Shown: piece by piece, positions 1 to 6,298 of the stretch
Layout: every line of letters starts with the position of its first letter
Position numbering within the stretch: the first letter of the stretch is position 1
Source of the DNA: an uncultured Gemmatimonadota bacterium
Lineage (GTDB): Bacteria > Gemmatimonadota > Gemmatimonadetes > Gemmatimonadales > GWC2-71-9
DNA length: 11,707 nt
Reading direction: 5' to 3'
Assembly (NCBI GenBank): GCA_913009915.1
Contig: CAJVYZ010000029.1
Span: 1-11,707, forward strand
Translations under genes and position numbers: made by a program
Notes under the pieces: generated by a model
Database searches by the model: none
What the model was told of the DNA's origin: nothing
The model's input: the letters and a program-made list of their open reading frames with translations, nothing else

Positions 1-1
1 T

Positions 2-265
2 CTCCACTGGGAACTGACCGACCCGTCGGTCATGCTGGCGGACGGGTTGGTGCCGTTCTTCATTGATTGGGGATCGGGCCCGCATCCGGCGGATACGGCA
101 CCCGGCGGCGTGTCCCTGACGGCTCTTCGGGCGGAGCACCCGGAGCCGGATGCGGTAGTGAGCCTACTCCAGGCTCTCGATCTCAACGTCGAAGTACTAC
201 CCGGCCCGCAGGCAACATTGGTGGCAATCCTCGAGTGCCCCAAGGGAACAGTGGAACTACGGTAA
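2..265 (+). CDS. Glyoxalase-like VOC family protein, C-terminal fragment (5' end cut by window)
   Basis: The frame is open from the window edge, so the gene begins upstream and only about the last 87 residues are visible. They contain WELTDPSVMLADG, then LVPFFIDWG, PHPA and a final LVAILECPKG strand. I recognise this as the C-terminal half of the glyoxalase-like domain (Pfam Glyoxalase_3 type, PF13468) of VOC-fold proteins. Those proteins are usually soluble and of unknown substrate; some are annotated as glyoxalase or dioxygenase relatives. No metal ligand can be assigned from this part. The GNAT gene starts 28 bp after the stop on the same strand, so the two may be cotranscribed. Family call fairly sure; substrate unknown. 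Confidence 0.72.
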   Translation, partial: LHWELTDPSVMLADGLVPFFIDWGSGPHPADTAPGGVSLTALRAEHPEPDAVVSLLQALDLNVEVLPGPQATLVAILECPKGTVELR

Positions 266-293
266 CCGGCGGCCACAGTCCCTATGGAATCAC

Positions 294-836
294 ATGTCTT
301 CAGCCTCATTCACCATCCGTCCAGCCACCCCGACGGACATCGCCACCCTCGAGGCCCTGGTGGAGCGCTCGATCCGCGGTCTGGCGGGCGGTCACTACGA
401 TCCCCATCAGATCGACGACTCCCTACGATATCTGTACGGCATCGACAGCCAACTGGTCGACGACGGCACTTACCTGGTCGTGGAACGGGACGGGGGGGTG
501 GTTGCCTGCGGCGGATGGAGCTGGCGGCAGACGCCCTTCGGTAGCGACCGGGCTCAAGACATCCGCGACGCGACGCGGCGAGTGCCGGGAAGGGATGCCG
601 CTGTCATCCGAGCGTTCTACGTCGATCCACAGTCGACTCGCCAAGGGATCGGCCGGATGATTCTCCGTGCCTGTGAACGAGCAGCCCGTGCCAGAGGATT
701 CGACCGCTACGAACTGACGTCCACCGCGATGGGCGTGGCGTTCTATGCCGCCTGCGGCTACCGCGAGATCGAGCCCGTCGACATCACCCTGCCCGAGGGG
801 GCAGTCCTGCCCCACGTCCAGATGCGCAAACCCTGA
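294..836 (+). CDS. GNAT family N-acetyltransferase
   Basis: A complete 180-residue protein of normal single-domain GNAT length. It should transfer an acyl group from acyl-CoA to an unknown amine substrate in the cytoplasm. Seen: an N-terminal FTIRPATPTDIATLEAL segment (residues 6-22), typical of strand 1 and helix 1; the acetyl-CoA pyrophosphate loop R-Q-G-I-G-R at 116-121, after the strand AVIRAFYVDP (103-112); and the C-terminal motif FYAACGYREIE at 150-160. The ATG at 294 is chosen because the IRPAT motif follows at once; only a weak purine stretch (GGAA) precedes it. The gene lies 28 bp after the VOC gene and ends 4 bp before the convergent TPR gene, leaving no room for a separate terminator. 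Family secure, substrate not predictable. Confidence 0.9.
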   Translation: MSSASFTIRPATPTDIATLEALVERSIRGLAGGHYDPHQIDDSLRYLYGIDSQLVDDGTYLVVERDGGVVACGGWSWRQTPFGSDRAQDIRDATRRVPGRDAAVIRAFYVDPQSTRQGIGRMILRACERAARARGFDRYELTSTAMGVAFYAACGYREIEPVDITLPEGAVLPHVQMRKP

Positions 837-840
837 TCGA

Positions 841-2493
841 CTAGAACCTCGACGCCGTGAGCTCCACGTCGGCGTCCGCCCAGGCGTCGCGGAACCGCAC
901 CCACACAGCTGCCGCCTCGGCAGGCTTCTCCTGTGCCTCCAGCGCCGTCGCCAGCCCGAACAGCGACCAGCCGTTTTCGGGGAAACGATCGAGATCAGTC
1001 AGATAAGCCTGCTCGGCGTCGGCCGGACGCCCCGCCTCGAGCAGCGCCCGTCCCAGCGAGTGACGGATGGGGTAGTACCACAGCGGCGGTTCCTCATACA
1101 ACATCCCGTCCTCGAGCGCCACTGCGGCCGCGAAGTGGTTCACCGCGTCATCAGCCGAGCCGCTGCGGAGGGCGATTTCTCCAGCGAGCACGTGTACCGT
1201 GATAGCGGGTACCGGGTTGTCGGCCGGGTCGCTGTCAGCCGCGATGGCCGAGATGACTTCGAGCACCTCGTTGGCCTGTTCCGTTCTGCCCTCCGCCGCA
1301 AAGGCGACACCCCTGGCATATCGCGCCATGAGGGTGGCGTGCTCCAACTCTGCCGGCGGGAGTGGTTCTTCGAGTAGTTCCAGCCAGCGTCCGAACGTCA
1401 GGTAGGTCAGGCGCGGCAGCACCACAGCGTTTTGGATCCAGTACACCTTACGCGCCACCTCCAGGGGCACCTTGTGCGACACGATGCGCGAGGCCACGAT
1501 GGCTTTCCGGCTCATGCCCGCCATGGTGGCCGCAAACGCCATGAAGTGGTAATTGTGCGGGTAGTACGCCCCGGTATATATGGAAGAAATTCCCTGGTCC
1601 CGAATGTAGTTTTCGTCCTCTTGGACCGCGTGCTCGTTGACCGCGACAGCGTCGGCGTAGCGTCCCACCCTGATGTAGATGTGCCCGGGCATGTGCACGA
1701 TGTGGCCGGCGCCGGGCATCAGCGCCGCCAGACGCTCGGCGCAGGCGACCGCCCGCTCGGGATAAGCAGCCTCCACGGCGTGGATGTAGTAGTGGCAGGC
1801 GCCGGGGTGGTCTGGGTTGAACTCCATGGCCGTTTCCAGGGTAGCCAGAATGAGCTCGGTCCCGACTCGGGGCATGCGGTCCCGATAACCTCCCTCCCAG
1901 TAGTTCCACGGGGACAGGTTCATGAGCGCCGCAGCATACAGGGTCAGGATGTCGGGATCGTTCGGATAGGCCTCGGCCAGCACCGCCATGGCCTCGGCGT
2001 AGGCCGAATCGAGCAGCGCCCGGTCGAGTGCGGGATCGGGACCGTATCGCGCCGACAACGCAGCGATGAGCCCCCGCTCCGAATCCGTGCCGGCGGCGGC
2101 GGCCAATTCTCCTGCCCGACCGATGGCCTCGAATGCCCGGCGCCCGTTCTGGTCGGTCATCGGCCCATTGATACTATGGCCGGACGCGAGGGCAATTCCC
2201 CAGAAACACATGGCACAGCCGGGGTCGAGTTCCAGCGCGTACTCGTATGAACGGATGGCCTCCGGGTGATTGAAGGCATATTGCAGCCGGAGCCCTTGGT
2301 CGAAGTACGCTTGGGCATCTTCGCTGGAAGTCGAGACGGCCCGATGATGGTCCCCCAGGTCGCCGTACAGCGGTACCTCCGCCCCCAGTACTTCGCGGCC
2401 GTCGCCGCCCTGGCAGGCGCTCAGCATCACGGCTACGAACAGCGGGGCAATTACCGGTAGGGACCGTAGCAGCGGGCTGGTAACATTCGACAT
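841..2493 (-). CDS. TPR-repeat lipoprotein with CxxC and HMPGH motifs
   Basis: A 550-residue protein, probably anchored in a membrane facing the periplasm. The ATG at 2493 is preferred over a GTG 14 codons upstream because AGGAG lies 6 nt before it and the signal sequence then begins properly. Seen: a lipoprotein signal peptide with lipobox L-S-A-C and modifiable Cys27; a good TPR at about 61-95 (AYFDQGLRLQYAFNHPEAI...ALELDPG); a C-A-M-C pair at 93-96; HPGACHYYIHAVE at 229-241 and HMPGH at 267-271; further TPR-like helices near the C-terminus (LAGEIALRSGSADDAVNHF). I recall large TPR proteins with these His-rich motifs in environmental bacteria, without known function. Metal or haem contact by the CxxC and His motifs is speculation. 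It is transcribed away from the multicopper oxidase remnant and shares a 264-bp intergenic region with it. Confidence 0.85.
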   Translation of the reverse strand: MSNVTSPLLRSLPVIAPLFVAVMLSACQGGDGREVLGAEVPLYGDLGDHHRAVSTSSEDAQAYFDQGLRLQYAFNHPEAIRSYEYALELDPGCAMCFWGIALASGHSINGPMTDQNGRRAFEAIGRAGELAAAAGTDSERGLIAALSARYGPDPALDRALLDSAYAEAMAVLAEAYPNDPDILTLYAAALMNLSPWNYWEGGYRDRMPRVGTELILATLETAMEFNPDHPGACHYYIHAVEAAYPERAVACAERLAALMPGAGHIVHMPGHIYIRVGRYADAVAVNEHAVQEDENYIRDQGISSIYTGAYYPHNYHFMAFAATMAGMSRKAIVASRIVSHKVPLEVARKVYWIQNAVVLPRLTYLTFGRWLELLEEPLPPAELEHATLMARYARGVAFAAEGRTEQANEVLEVISAIAADSDPADNPVPAITVHVLAGEIALRSGSADDAVNHFAAAVALEDGMLYEEPPLWYYPIRHSLGRALLEAGRPADAEQAYLTDLDRFPENGWSLFGLATALEAQEKPAEAAAVWVRFRDAWADADVELTASRF

Positions 2494-2499
2494 GGGGAA

Positions 2500-2504
2500 C
2501 TCCT
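2500..2504 (-). promoter_or_regulatory. Shine-Dalgarno AGGAG deciding the TPR lipoprotein start
   Basis: On the minus strand AGGAG is followed by 6 nt and ATG (2493-2491). No comparable site precedes the alternative GTG at 2535. With this start the protein opens directly into a standard lipoprotein signal peptide. Confidence 0.75.
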
Positions 2505-2748
2505 GGCAGGAAAAGGCGATCAGGGTAATCGGCACCGATCACCATTATTCAGTAAGGCGCAAAACTACAGCCAATCACGTCACGGCCGCCAGCTTTCACC
2601 ATTGAACATCGCCTTTTCGAGATGGAGACCGGTCCAGCGACCGGGGGGATCTCAAAATCACGACCCTCGAGCTCTCCCGGCCCACAAACAGCCACGTCTT
2701 GCCGGATTCCCCCGCGGGAGCGAGCTTGATCTCACCCATCCCGATTCT

Positions 2749-2753
2749 GGAGG
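2749..2753 (+). promoter_or_regulatory. Shine-Dalgarno GGAGG of the multicopper oxidase gene
   Basis: GGAGG lies 4 nt before ATG 2758. It fixes the start although the frame stays open upstream to 2602; the upstream codons do not look like protein. An intact start signal suggests the gene was functional recently, or still is in the real genome. Confidence 0.7.
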
Positions 2754-2757
2754 CAAC

Positions 2758-3647
2758 ATGGCGGTGACCACCACCGGGGCTTCGCTAGCTGGCGTCGTGC
2801 TGATTTCGGCCGGCATGTTGTTGGTGCCTCCTGCGACCGACGATTCGGCGTACCCCACGATTCACTCCAACGACAACCGTCTCCCGGCCGGCACCATGGT
2901 CGACGGCGTGCTCAGATTGGATCTGGAAATCCGGGAAGGGCGTTGGTATCCCGAGGCCATAGATGGTCCCTCTGTCGTTGTGCCCGCCATCGCCGAAGTT
3001 GGCCAGGCCCCCGAGATCCCCGCCCCGCTGATCCGGGTGCGTGAGGGCACACCGATAGCGATTCGTCTGACCAACCCACTCGACACTGCGTTGATGATCT
3101 ATGGGTTGACCACCCACCCTCCGGCCAGAGGGGATTCCCTCCTGCTGGCGCCAGGAGAAACACGGGAGTGGCATCCCACCTCAATGACCTCGAGCAACTC
3201 GGTTCGGGGATGTACGGCGCCATTCTGGTCTTGCCACCCGGCGAGACTTACGACCCGTCGACCGACCACACATTCATCCTGGCATGGGACATAAAGTCAC
3301 AGGAAGAAAACGGACTTCGCTTCGTGCTCAATGGGACGGCCGAACCAGTTCCCGTGGAACTCGAAGCCGGGAAGACCCACCGGCTGCGCATCATCAACAT
3401 CGCCCCGGCCGGAGCACCGCGAATTACGCTGGTGGCGGACAGCGCCACGCCTATCCCCTGGACCCCGGTGGCCCTCGACGGAGCCGACCTACCCGCGGCA
3501 CTCGTTCGCGAGCGCCCCGGGCAGACCCGGGTCGACGTTGGGGAAACGGCCGACTTCGCTTTTACGCCGGAGGCGCCGGGAACGTACGCTATATTGGTGG
3601 GCCGTCGTGACAGACCGCTCTTGCGGCAGGAGTTGATCGTTCGCTGA
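2758..3647 (+). pseudogene. Multicopper oxidase-like gene, internally deleted and frameshifted
   Basis: Two frames together resemble the ends of one multi-cupredoxin oxidase. The first (2758 to about 3170) has a hydrophobic export signal (residues 6-23), then HSNDNRLPAGTMVDGVLRL, PAPLIRVREGTPIAIRLTN and LLLAPGETREW, as in the first cupredoxin domain. The second (from about 3168) has SHLNDLEQLGSGMYGAILVL, LNGTAEPVPVELEAG, HRLRIINIAPAG and ADFAFTPEAPGTY, as in the final domain. The conserved middle (PGTYxYW, HPMHLHG and HCH copper sites), normally several hundred residues, is absent. Near 3173 one extra base would give W-H-S-H-L-N-D, restoring the H-x-H copper motif and joining the frames; about 12 residues of the preceding strand (usually an F-x-A/P-x-x-x-G-T-Y-x-Y pattern) would still be missing. 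As read, translation from 2758 leaves the family frame there and ends at 3294. Either a real pseudogene or a collapsed assembly of two similar domains; I cannot decide which. Confidence 0.72.
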
Positions 3648-3682
3648 ACAACATTCGAAGCACTAGCCCTGGGGGTTACACC

Positions 3683-3892
3683 ATGGGTTTGCCTGACAAG
3701 ATCTACACGGAACGTGACATCCAACGGGCCAGAACCAGCAGCAAGGTCATAGGCTGGCTTCAGGGGGGAGCCGCAGTACTCATCGGCGGAATGATGCTCA
3801 ACATCATCGGCTGGATCCCGGCGCTGGTCATCGTCGGCGTGGTCGGCTACGTGGCTTACAAGGTACTGTCGAAACCTCCAGCTGACAGCTGA
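3683..3892 (+). CDS. Small predicted membrane protein, function unknown
   Basis: A 69-residue protein that I do not recognise. Residues 1-21 are polar and charged (DKIYTERDIQRARTSS). They are followed by one long or two short hydrophobic segments, about 24-41 (WLQGGAAVLIGGMMLNII) and 44-60 (IPALVIVGVVGYVAYKV), with Gly and Pro between them, and a short polar tail. This fits a small inner-membrane protein with one hairpin or a single helix. GGGGGT about 8 nt before the ATG can serve as ribosome binding site. The gene lies 36 bp after the oxidase remnant on the same strand. Its last codons and TGA stop fall inside a heptamer repeat, so the repeat has shaped its C-terminus (ADS). Regular codon use and the clear topology support a real gene. 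Confidence 0.65.
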   Translation: MGLPDKIYTERDIQRARTSSKVIGWLQGGAAVLIGGMMLNIIGWIPALVIVGVVGYVAYKVLSKPPADS

Positions 3893-3914
3893 CAGCTGAC
3901 AGCCGACAGCTGAC
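3880..3914 (+). repeat. Five tandem AGCTGAC heptamers
   Basis: Five adjacent 7-bp units: AGCTGAC at 3880, 3887, 3894 and 3908, and AGCCGAC at 3901. Each junction forms the palindrome CAGCTG or a near copy. The first two units cover the final codons and TGA stop of the 69-residue ORF; the rest lie in the gap before the DUF2277 gene. Short heptameric tandem repeats of this kind occur between genes in several bacterial groups; no function is established for this one. Confidence 0.9.
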
Positions 3915-3954
3915 CGCCAACAACCGGTCACCTTAACCAGAGGCCCGACACCCC

Positions 3955-4230
3955 ATGTGCCGCAACATCAAGACCCTGTTCAACTTCGATCCGCCCGCCA
4001 CGGACGACGAGATACGCGCCTCGGCGTTGCAATTCGTCCGCAAGCTGAGTGGCTCTACCAAGCCGTCCCAAGCCAACGAGACAGCGTTCGATCGGGCCGT
4101 GGAGGATGTGTCTCGAGTGGCACACACGCTGCTGGACTCCCTGGTCACCCAGGCGCCCGCGCGGAACCGTGAGGTCGAGGCGGCCAAGGCCAAGGCCCGG
4201 GCGGTGAAACGCTATGGGCTAGCCACCTGA
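3955..4230 (+). CDS. DUF2277 family protein
   Basis: A 91-residue soluble protein matching the whole length of the DUF2277 family as I remember it. The start MCRNIKTLFNFDPPATDDEI is nearly invariant in the family, and QFVRKLSGSTKPSQANETAFDRAVEDV followed by LLDSLVTQAPARNREVEAAKAKARA is the usual continuation. The two cysteine-free helical stretches and the single N-terminal Cys2 are visible. No biochemical function is known to me. The ATG at 3955 is fixed by the conserved N-terminus; the upstream AGAGG (3939-3943) is rather distant at 11 nt. It follows the small membrane protein by 62 bp, with the heptamer repeats between, on the same strand. Confidence 0.93.
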   Translation: MCRNIKTLFNFDPPATDDEIRASALQFVRKLSGSTKPSQANETAFDRAVEDVSRVAHTLLDSLVTQAPARNREVEAAKAKARAVKRYGLAT

Positions 4231-4732
4231 CCCACCTCGGCCACTTGGTGCCCTGGTTGCCATCGACCTTCGTGTTCGTCGGCCTCCGTGTCCACCAAGA
4301 ACCTGAAGCCTGTTCTATCCGGCCTATCCAGCCCGGGGTCCGGGCTGGCGTCGACAAGCTGCTGGACACGCGAGCCATTCAGTGTGGGGCACGCTACAGC
4401 CCATCAAGACACATCTGTTCTTCCATCACGCAATTCCTTGCAGTTCGGCGCCTCCCCGGCTCCTTGGTGAATTGGTTACAACTGGCCAGATCGGGCCCGT
4501 GCCAACTGGGATTGGGCCTGCTTCGGAGTGGACCGTCTGGGAACCAGGCTCACCGCTATGCAGACCGCCGGCGGCGGCGCAAAACTTGCGATTACATATG
4601 ACCAATGATTTTGGAACGGCCGATCCGGAGAGAGCGGAGTCCGTAGTTACATTCACCGTTCTGCATCCCGGTTCGCCCATAGACCCAAGTCAGGCACGAG
4701 TACTCATTGGCACCCCACATATGGACGGTCCC
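4231..4732. other. Long intergenic region without a convincing gene
   Basis: About 500 bp between the DUF2277 stop and the preferred PqqD start. Open frames exist on both strands, but their translations are rich in Arg, Pro, Ser and Trp in random order and match nothing I know. One perfect hairpin (4328-4348) is the only clear structure. Base composition becomes less GC-rich from about 4585 to 4730, where a promoter or leader for the PqqD gene could lie; I could not define -35 and -10 boxes. The PqqD frame is open through much of this region, so an N-terminal extension from ATG 4598 is possible. No separate RiPP precursor with its own ribosome binding site was seen. Confidence 0.6.
4328..4348. 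terminator. Perfect 9-bp hairpin, possible terminator after DUF2277
   Basis: CCAGCCCGG, loop GGT, CCGGGCTGG: a perfect 9-bp GC-rich stem with a 3-nt loop, about 100 bp after the DUF2277 stop. No T-run follows on either strand, so it would be an atypical terminator, or a structured element of the leader of the downstream gene. Confidence 0.4.
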
Positions 4733-5185
4733 ATGATTCCCAAGGCACGCGAGAGCCATCTTCTCGTCCATCAGGTAGAAGACGAGATGGTTATCTACAA
4801 CCGGAAGCGAAAACTGGCCCACCGACTCAATGAAACCGCGGCCAAGGTATGGAACCGGCTGGACGGTGAGAGGACGGTGGGCGAGATCGCTGGCGACCTC
4901 AAGGTCGAGGAAGACGTAGTCGCCCTAGCGGTCGATCATCTAGCGGACGCCCAGCTGCTGGAATCCAGTGAGCCTCTATCGGTCTCGAGACGCTCCGCCC
5001 TACGCAGGTTCGCAACCGCTGCGGCCATCGGAGTCCTGTTACCCGTGGTGACTTCGATTCCGGCTCCGTTGGCTGCTATGGCTCAGTCAGGCGGGGGACA
5101 GGGGTACACCGGGCAACAAAGGCACAAGAGACGACGGAGGGGGCGCAAGGGACACAAGGGACACAGGGGGCAGAACTGGAGCTAG
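4733..5185 (+). CDS. PqqD-like protein with twin-arginine-like segment and basic C-terminal tail
   Basis: A 150-residue protein. Residues 4-78 form a PqqD-type winged-helix domain, the fold that binds leader peptides in RiPP pathways: KARESHLLVHQVEDEMVIYN, AHRLNETAAKVWNRLDG, TVGEIAGDL and VDHLADAQLL are all characteristic. Next comes S-R-R-S-A-L-R-R (85-92), a hydrophobic stretch to about 112 and A-M-A at 115-117, which together look like a twin-arginine signal with a signal-peptidase site. The final 33 residues contain Gly-Gln repeats and then RHKRRRRGRKGHKGHRGQ, strongly basic. I chose ATG 4733 because family members start about here (M-x-P-K-A-R) and a weak GGACGG lies 4 nt upstream; ATG 4721 or 4598 are alternatives. 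It converges with the HprK-like gene. PqqD relatives with a C-terminal hydrophobic extension are known to me from HPr-rel-A systems; this basic tail is not. Confidence 0.8.
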   Translation: MIPKARESHLLVHQVEDEMVIYNRKRKLAHRLNETAAKVWNRLDGERTVGEIAGDLKVEEDVVALAVDHLADAQLLESSEPLSVSRRSALRRFATAAAIGVLLPVVTSIPAPLAAMAQSGGGQGYTGQQRHKRRRRGRKGHKGHRGQNWS

Positions 5186-5219
5186 GGGACCTGATCTTCA
5201 GTGGTGGATTCTTTGGTGT

Positions 5220-6047
5220 TCAACGCCCTCCTCGCATGTCATCGCGAGGAGGGCGTAGTGCATCGAGGAGGGTCGAAGCCATTTCACTGGCCTCTCCCCG
5301 ATCACCTTCCAGGCCTCTTGTGTGTTTGACCGCCTTCGCAAGTACCTTGAGCGCGAACTCCGGCCTACTCCGTGCCACCACCGTGTTGTCGAACAGGGCT
5401 ATCATGGCCCTCGCCGGAGTGACTCGCTGGGGATTCCAAGCGGCACCGGGCCGAAATGTCGTGATCACGGTAAGGCCCATCGGCACGGCCGGCGCCTCCT
5501 GCTGGCCACCGAGTGCCTCCAAACTGTGTAGCTGAGGGGACTGGCTCTCGCGCCTTTGGGAGAGGGGTTTGGGATACGAGTGGACTCGGCCCTGGCGATC
5601 CAGTACCGCAAACTCGTCAGAAAAGTACTCACTCCCTGCGTTGACCAGGGCCATGACCAACGAACTCTTTCCGGTTTCGGTCCGCCCCGGAACGACGACC
5701 GCTTGTCCTTTCCATTGCACCACGCCGGCGTGAACGAACAGGAAGTCTCGTGCAGCGAGCGCGACCCGGAAGTGCATATCCGATTCGAGCTCACGACAGA
5801 CGTCAGAGAGGCTGCCAGACGGTGCGATGCCGACTCCGTCCCTCGTGAGTTGGTACCTGGCGTCGCCGGAACTCGACCGCGACGAGATTTTCTCTACGGA
5901 GTAGGCCGTGTCGTAATTTTCAGTGGTGATCGGCCGAGCTCGAGGAGGGAGCCGTGGCCGTAGGTCTGATGCGACCAACTCGCCTGTCCGAATCGCGATC
6001 CGAGCCCCGAAAGCCTCGAAGGCGATGGCGGTGTGCAACTGTGTCAT
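5220..6047 (-). CDS. HPr kinase/phosphorylase-like P-loop protein (HprK-related kinase)
   Basis: A 275-residue protein with the fold signature of the HPr kinase C-terminal domain. Seen: FLFVHAGVVQWKGQAVVVPG at 102-121, with the usual His106 one turn before the P-loop; Walker A G-R-T-E-T-G-K-S (121-128, Lys127, Ser128); and F-S-D-E-F-A-V-L-D (142-150), whose D144 and E145 match the Mg/Walker B region. The family phosphorylates a Ser; distant members sit in lasso-peptide and HPr-rel-A clusters, where the target is mostly unknown but can be a peptide. No HPr or PTS gene is near, so a peptide or the neighbouring PqqD protein is a likelier partner (inference). Start ATG 6047 is the only good one; the ribosome binding site is poor. 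Convergent with the PqqD gene and divergent from the next gene. Confidence 0.85.
   Translation of the reverse strand: MTQLHTAIAFEAFGARIAIRTGELVASDLRPRLPPRARPITTENYDTAYSVEKISSRSSSGDARYQLTRDGVGIAPSGSLSDVCRELESDMHFRVALAARDFLFVHAGVVQWKGQAVVVPGRTETGKSSLVMALVNAGSEYFSDEFAVLDRQGRVHSYPKPLSQRRESQSPQLHSLEALGGQQEAPAVPMGLTVITTFRPGAAWNPQRVTPARAMIALFDNTVVARSRPEFALKVLAKAVKHTRGLEGDRGEASEMASTLLDALRPPRDDMRGGR
5223..5256. terminator. 13-bp perfect hairpin between convergent genes, likely bidirectional terminator
   Basis: ACGCCCTCCTCGC (5223-5235) pairs perfectly with GCGAGGAGGGCGT (5244-5256) around the 8-nt loop ATGTCATC. It lies 37 bp after the PqqD stop and inside the last dozen codons of the convergent HprK-like gene (stop at 5222-5220). 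Being palindromic, it can act on both transcripts. No long T-run follows on either side, so Rho-independent activity is likely but unproven. Confidence 0.6.
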
Positions 6048-6298
6048 GCCTTGGAATCTATCTCAGACTTTCGGCATCCGATCAATCTCACATCAACGAG
6101 CAAGCATGTTCGGGGATAATCATAAATATACCACCGGAAAATGCGGTGCGACAGCACAGGCGAGCCTCGATTCACGGGTGGGCACCCCTGCGTGTACTCC
6201 CGTGGTTTGGCCCTCTAGCGTGGCACGCATCGACTTATGCCAGCATGCGACGATAGATTGTTGAGGCCGCTCCCCGCCGTGGAAAGCCATGATCTTGG
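6048..6298. other. Divergent intergenic region, probable promoter area
   Basis: About 250 bp between the HprK-like start and the earliest start of the next gene. Its part near 6110-6145 is distinctly AT-rich (ATAATCATAAATATACCACC), unlike the rest of the window, and is the natural place for promoters firing both ways. On the minus strand TATATT and TATGAT are -10-like, but no matching -35 box at proper distance was convincing. Confidence 0.35.

Noticed and set aside
1432..2250. 272-residue plus-strand open frame
   Set aside because: Lies antisense inside the TPR lipoprotein gene and has no family features; open only because of high GC.
2528..2539. Palindrome ATCGG-CA-CCGAT upstream of the TPR gene as operator
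   Set aside because: Only 5-bp arms, no second copy, and no regulator gene nearby; chance is a sufficient explanation.
2602..2757. Longer start (2602) for the multicopper oxidase
   Set aside because: The extra 52 residues look non-coding, while GGAGG before ATG 2758 and the signal-like segment give a good start.
4245..4601. 118-residue open frame in the intergenic gap
   Set aside because: Random-looking Arg/Leu/Ser-rich translation, no ribosome binding site, no recognisable motif.
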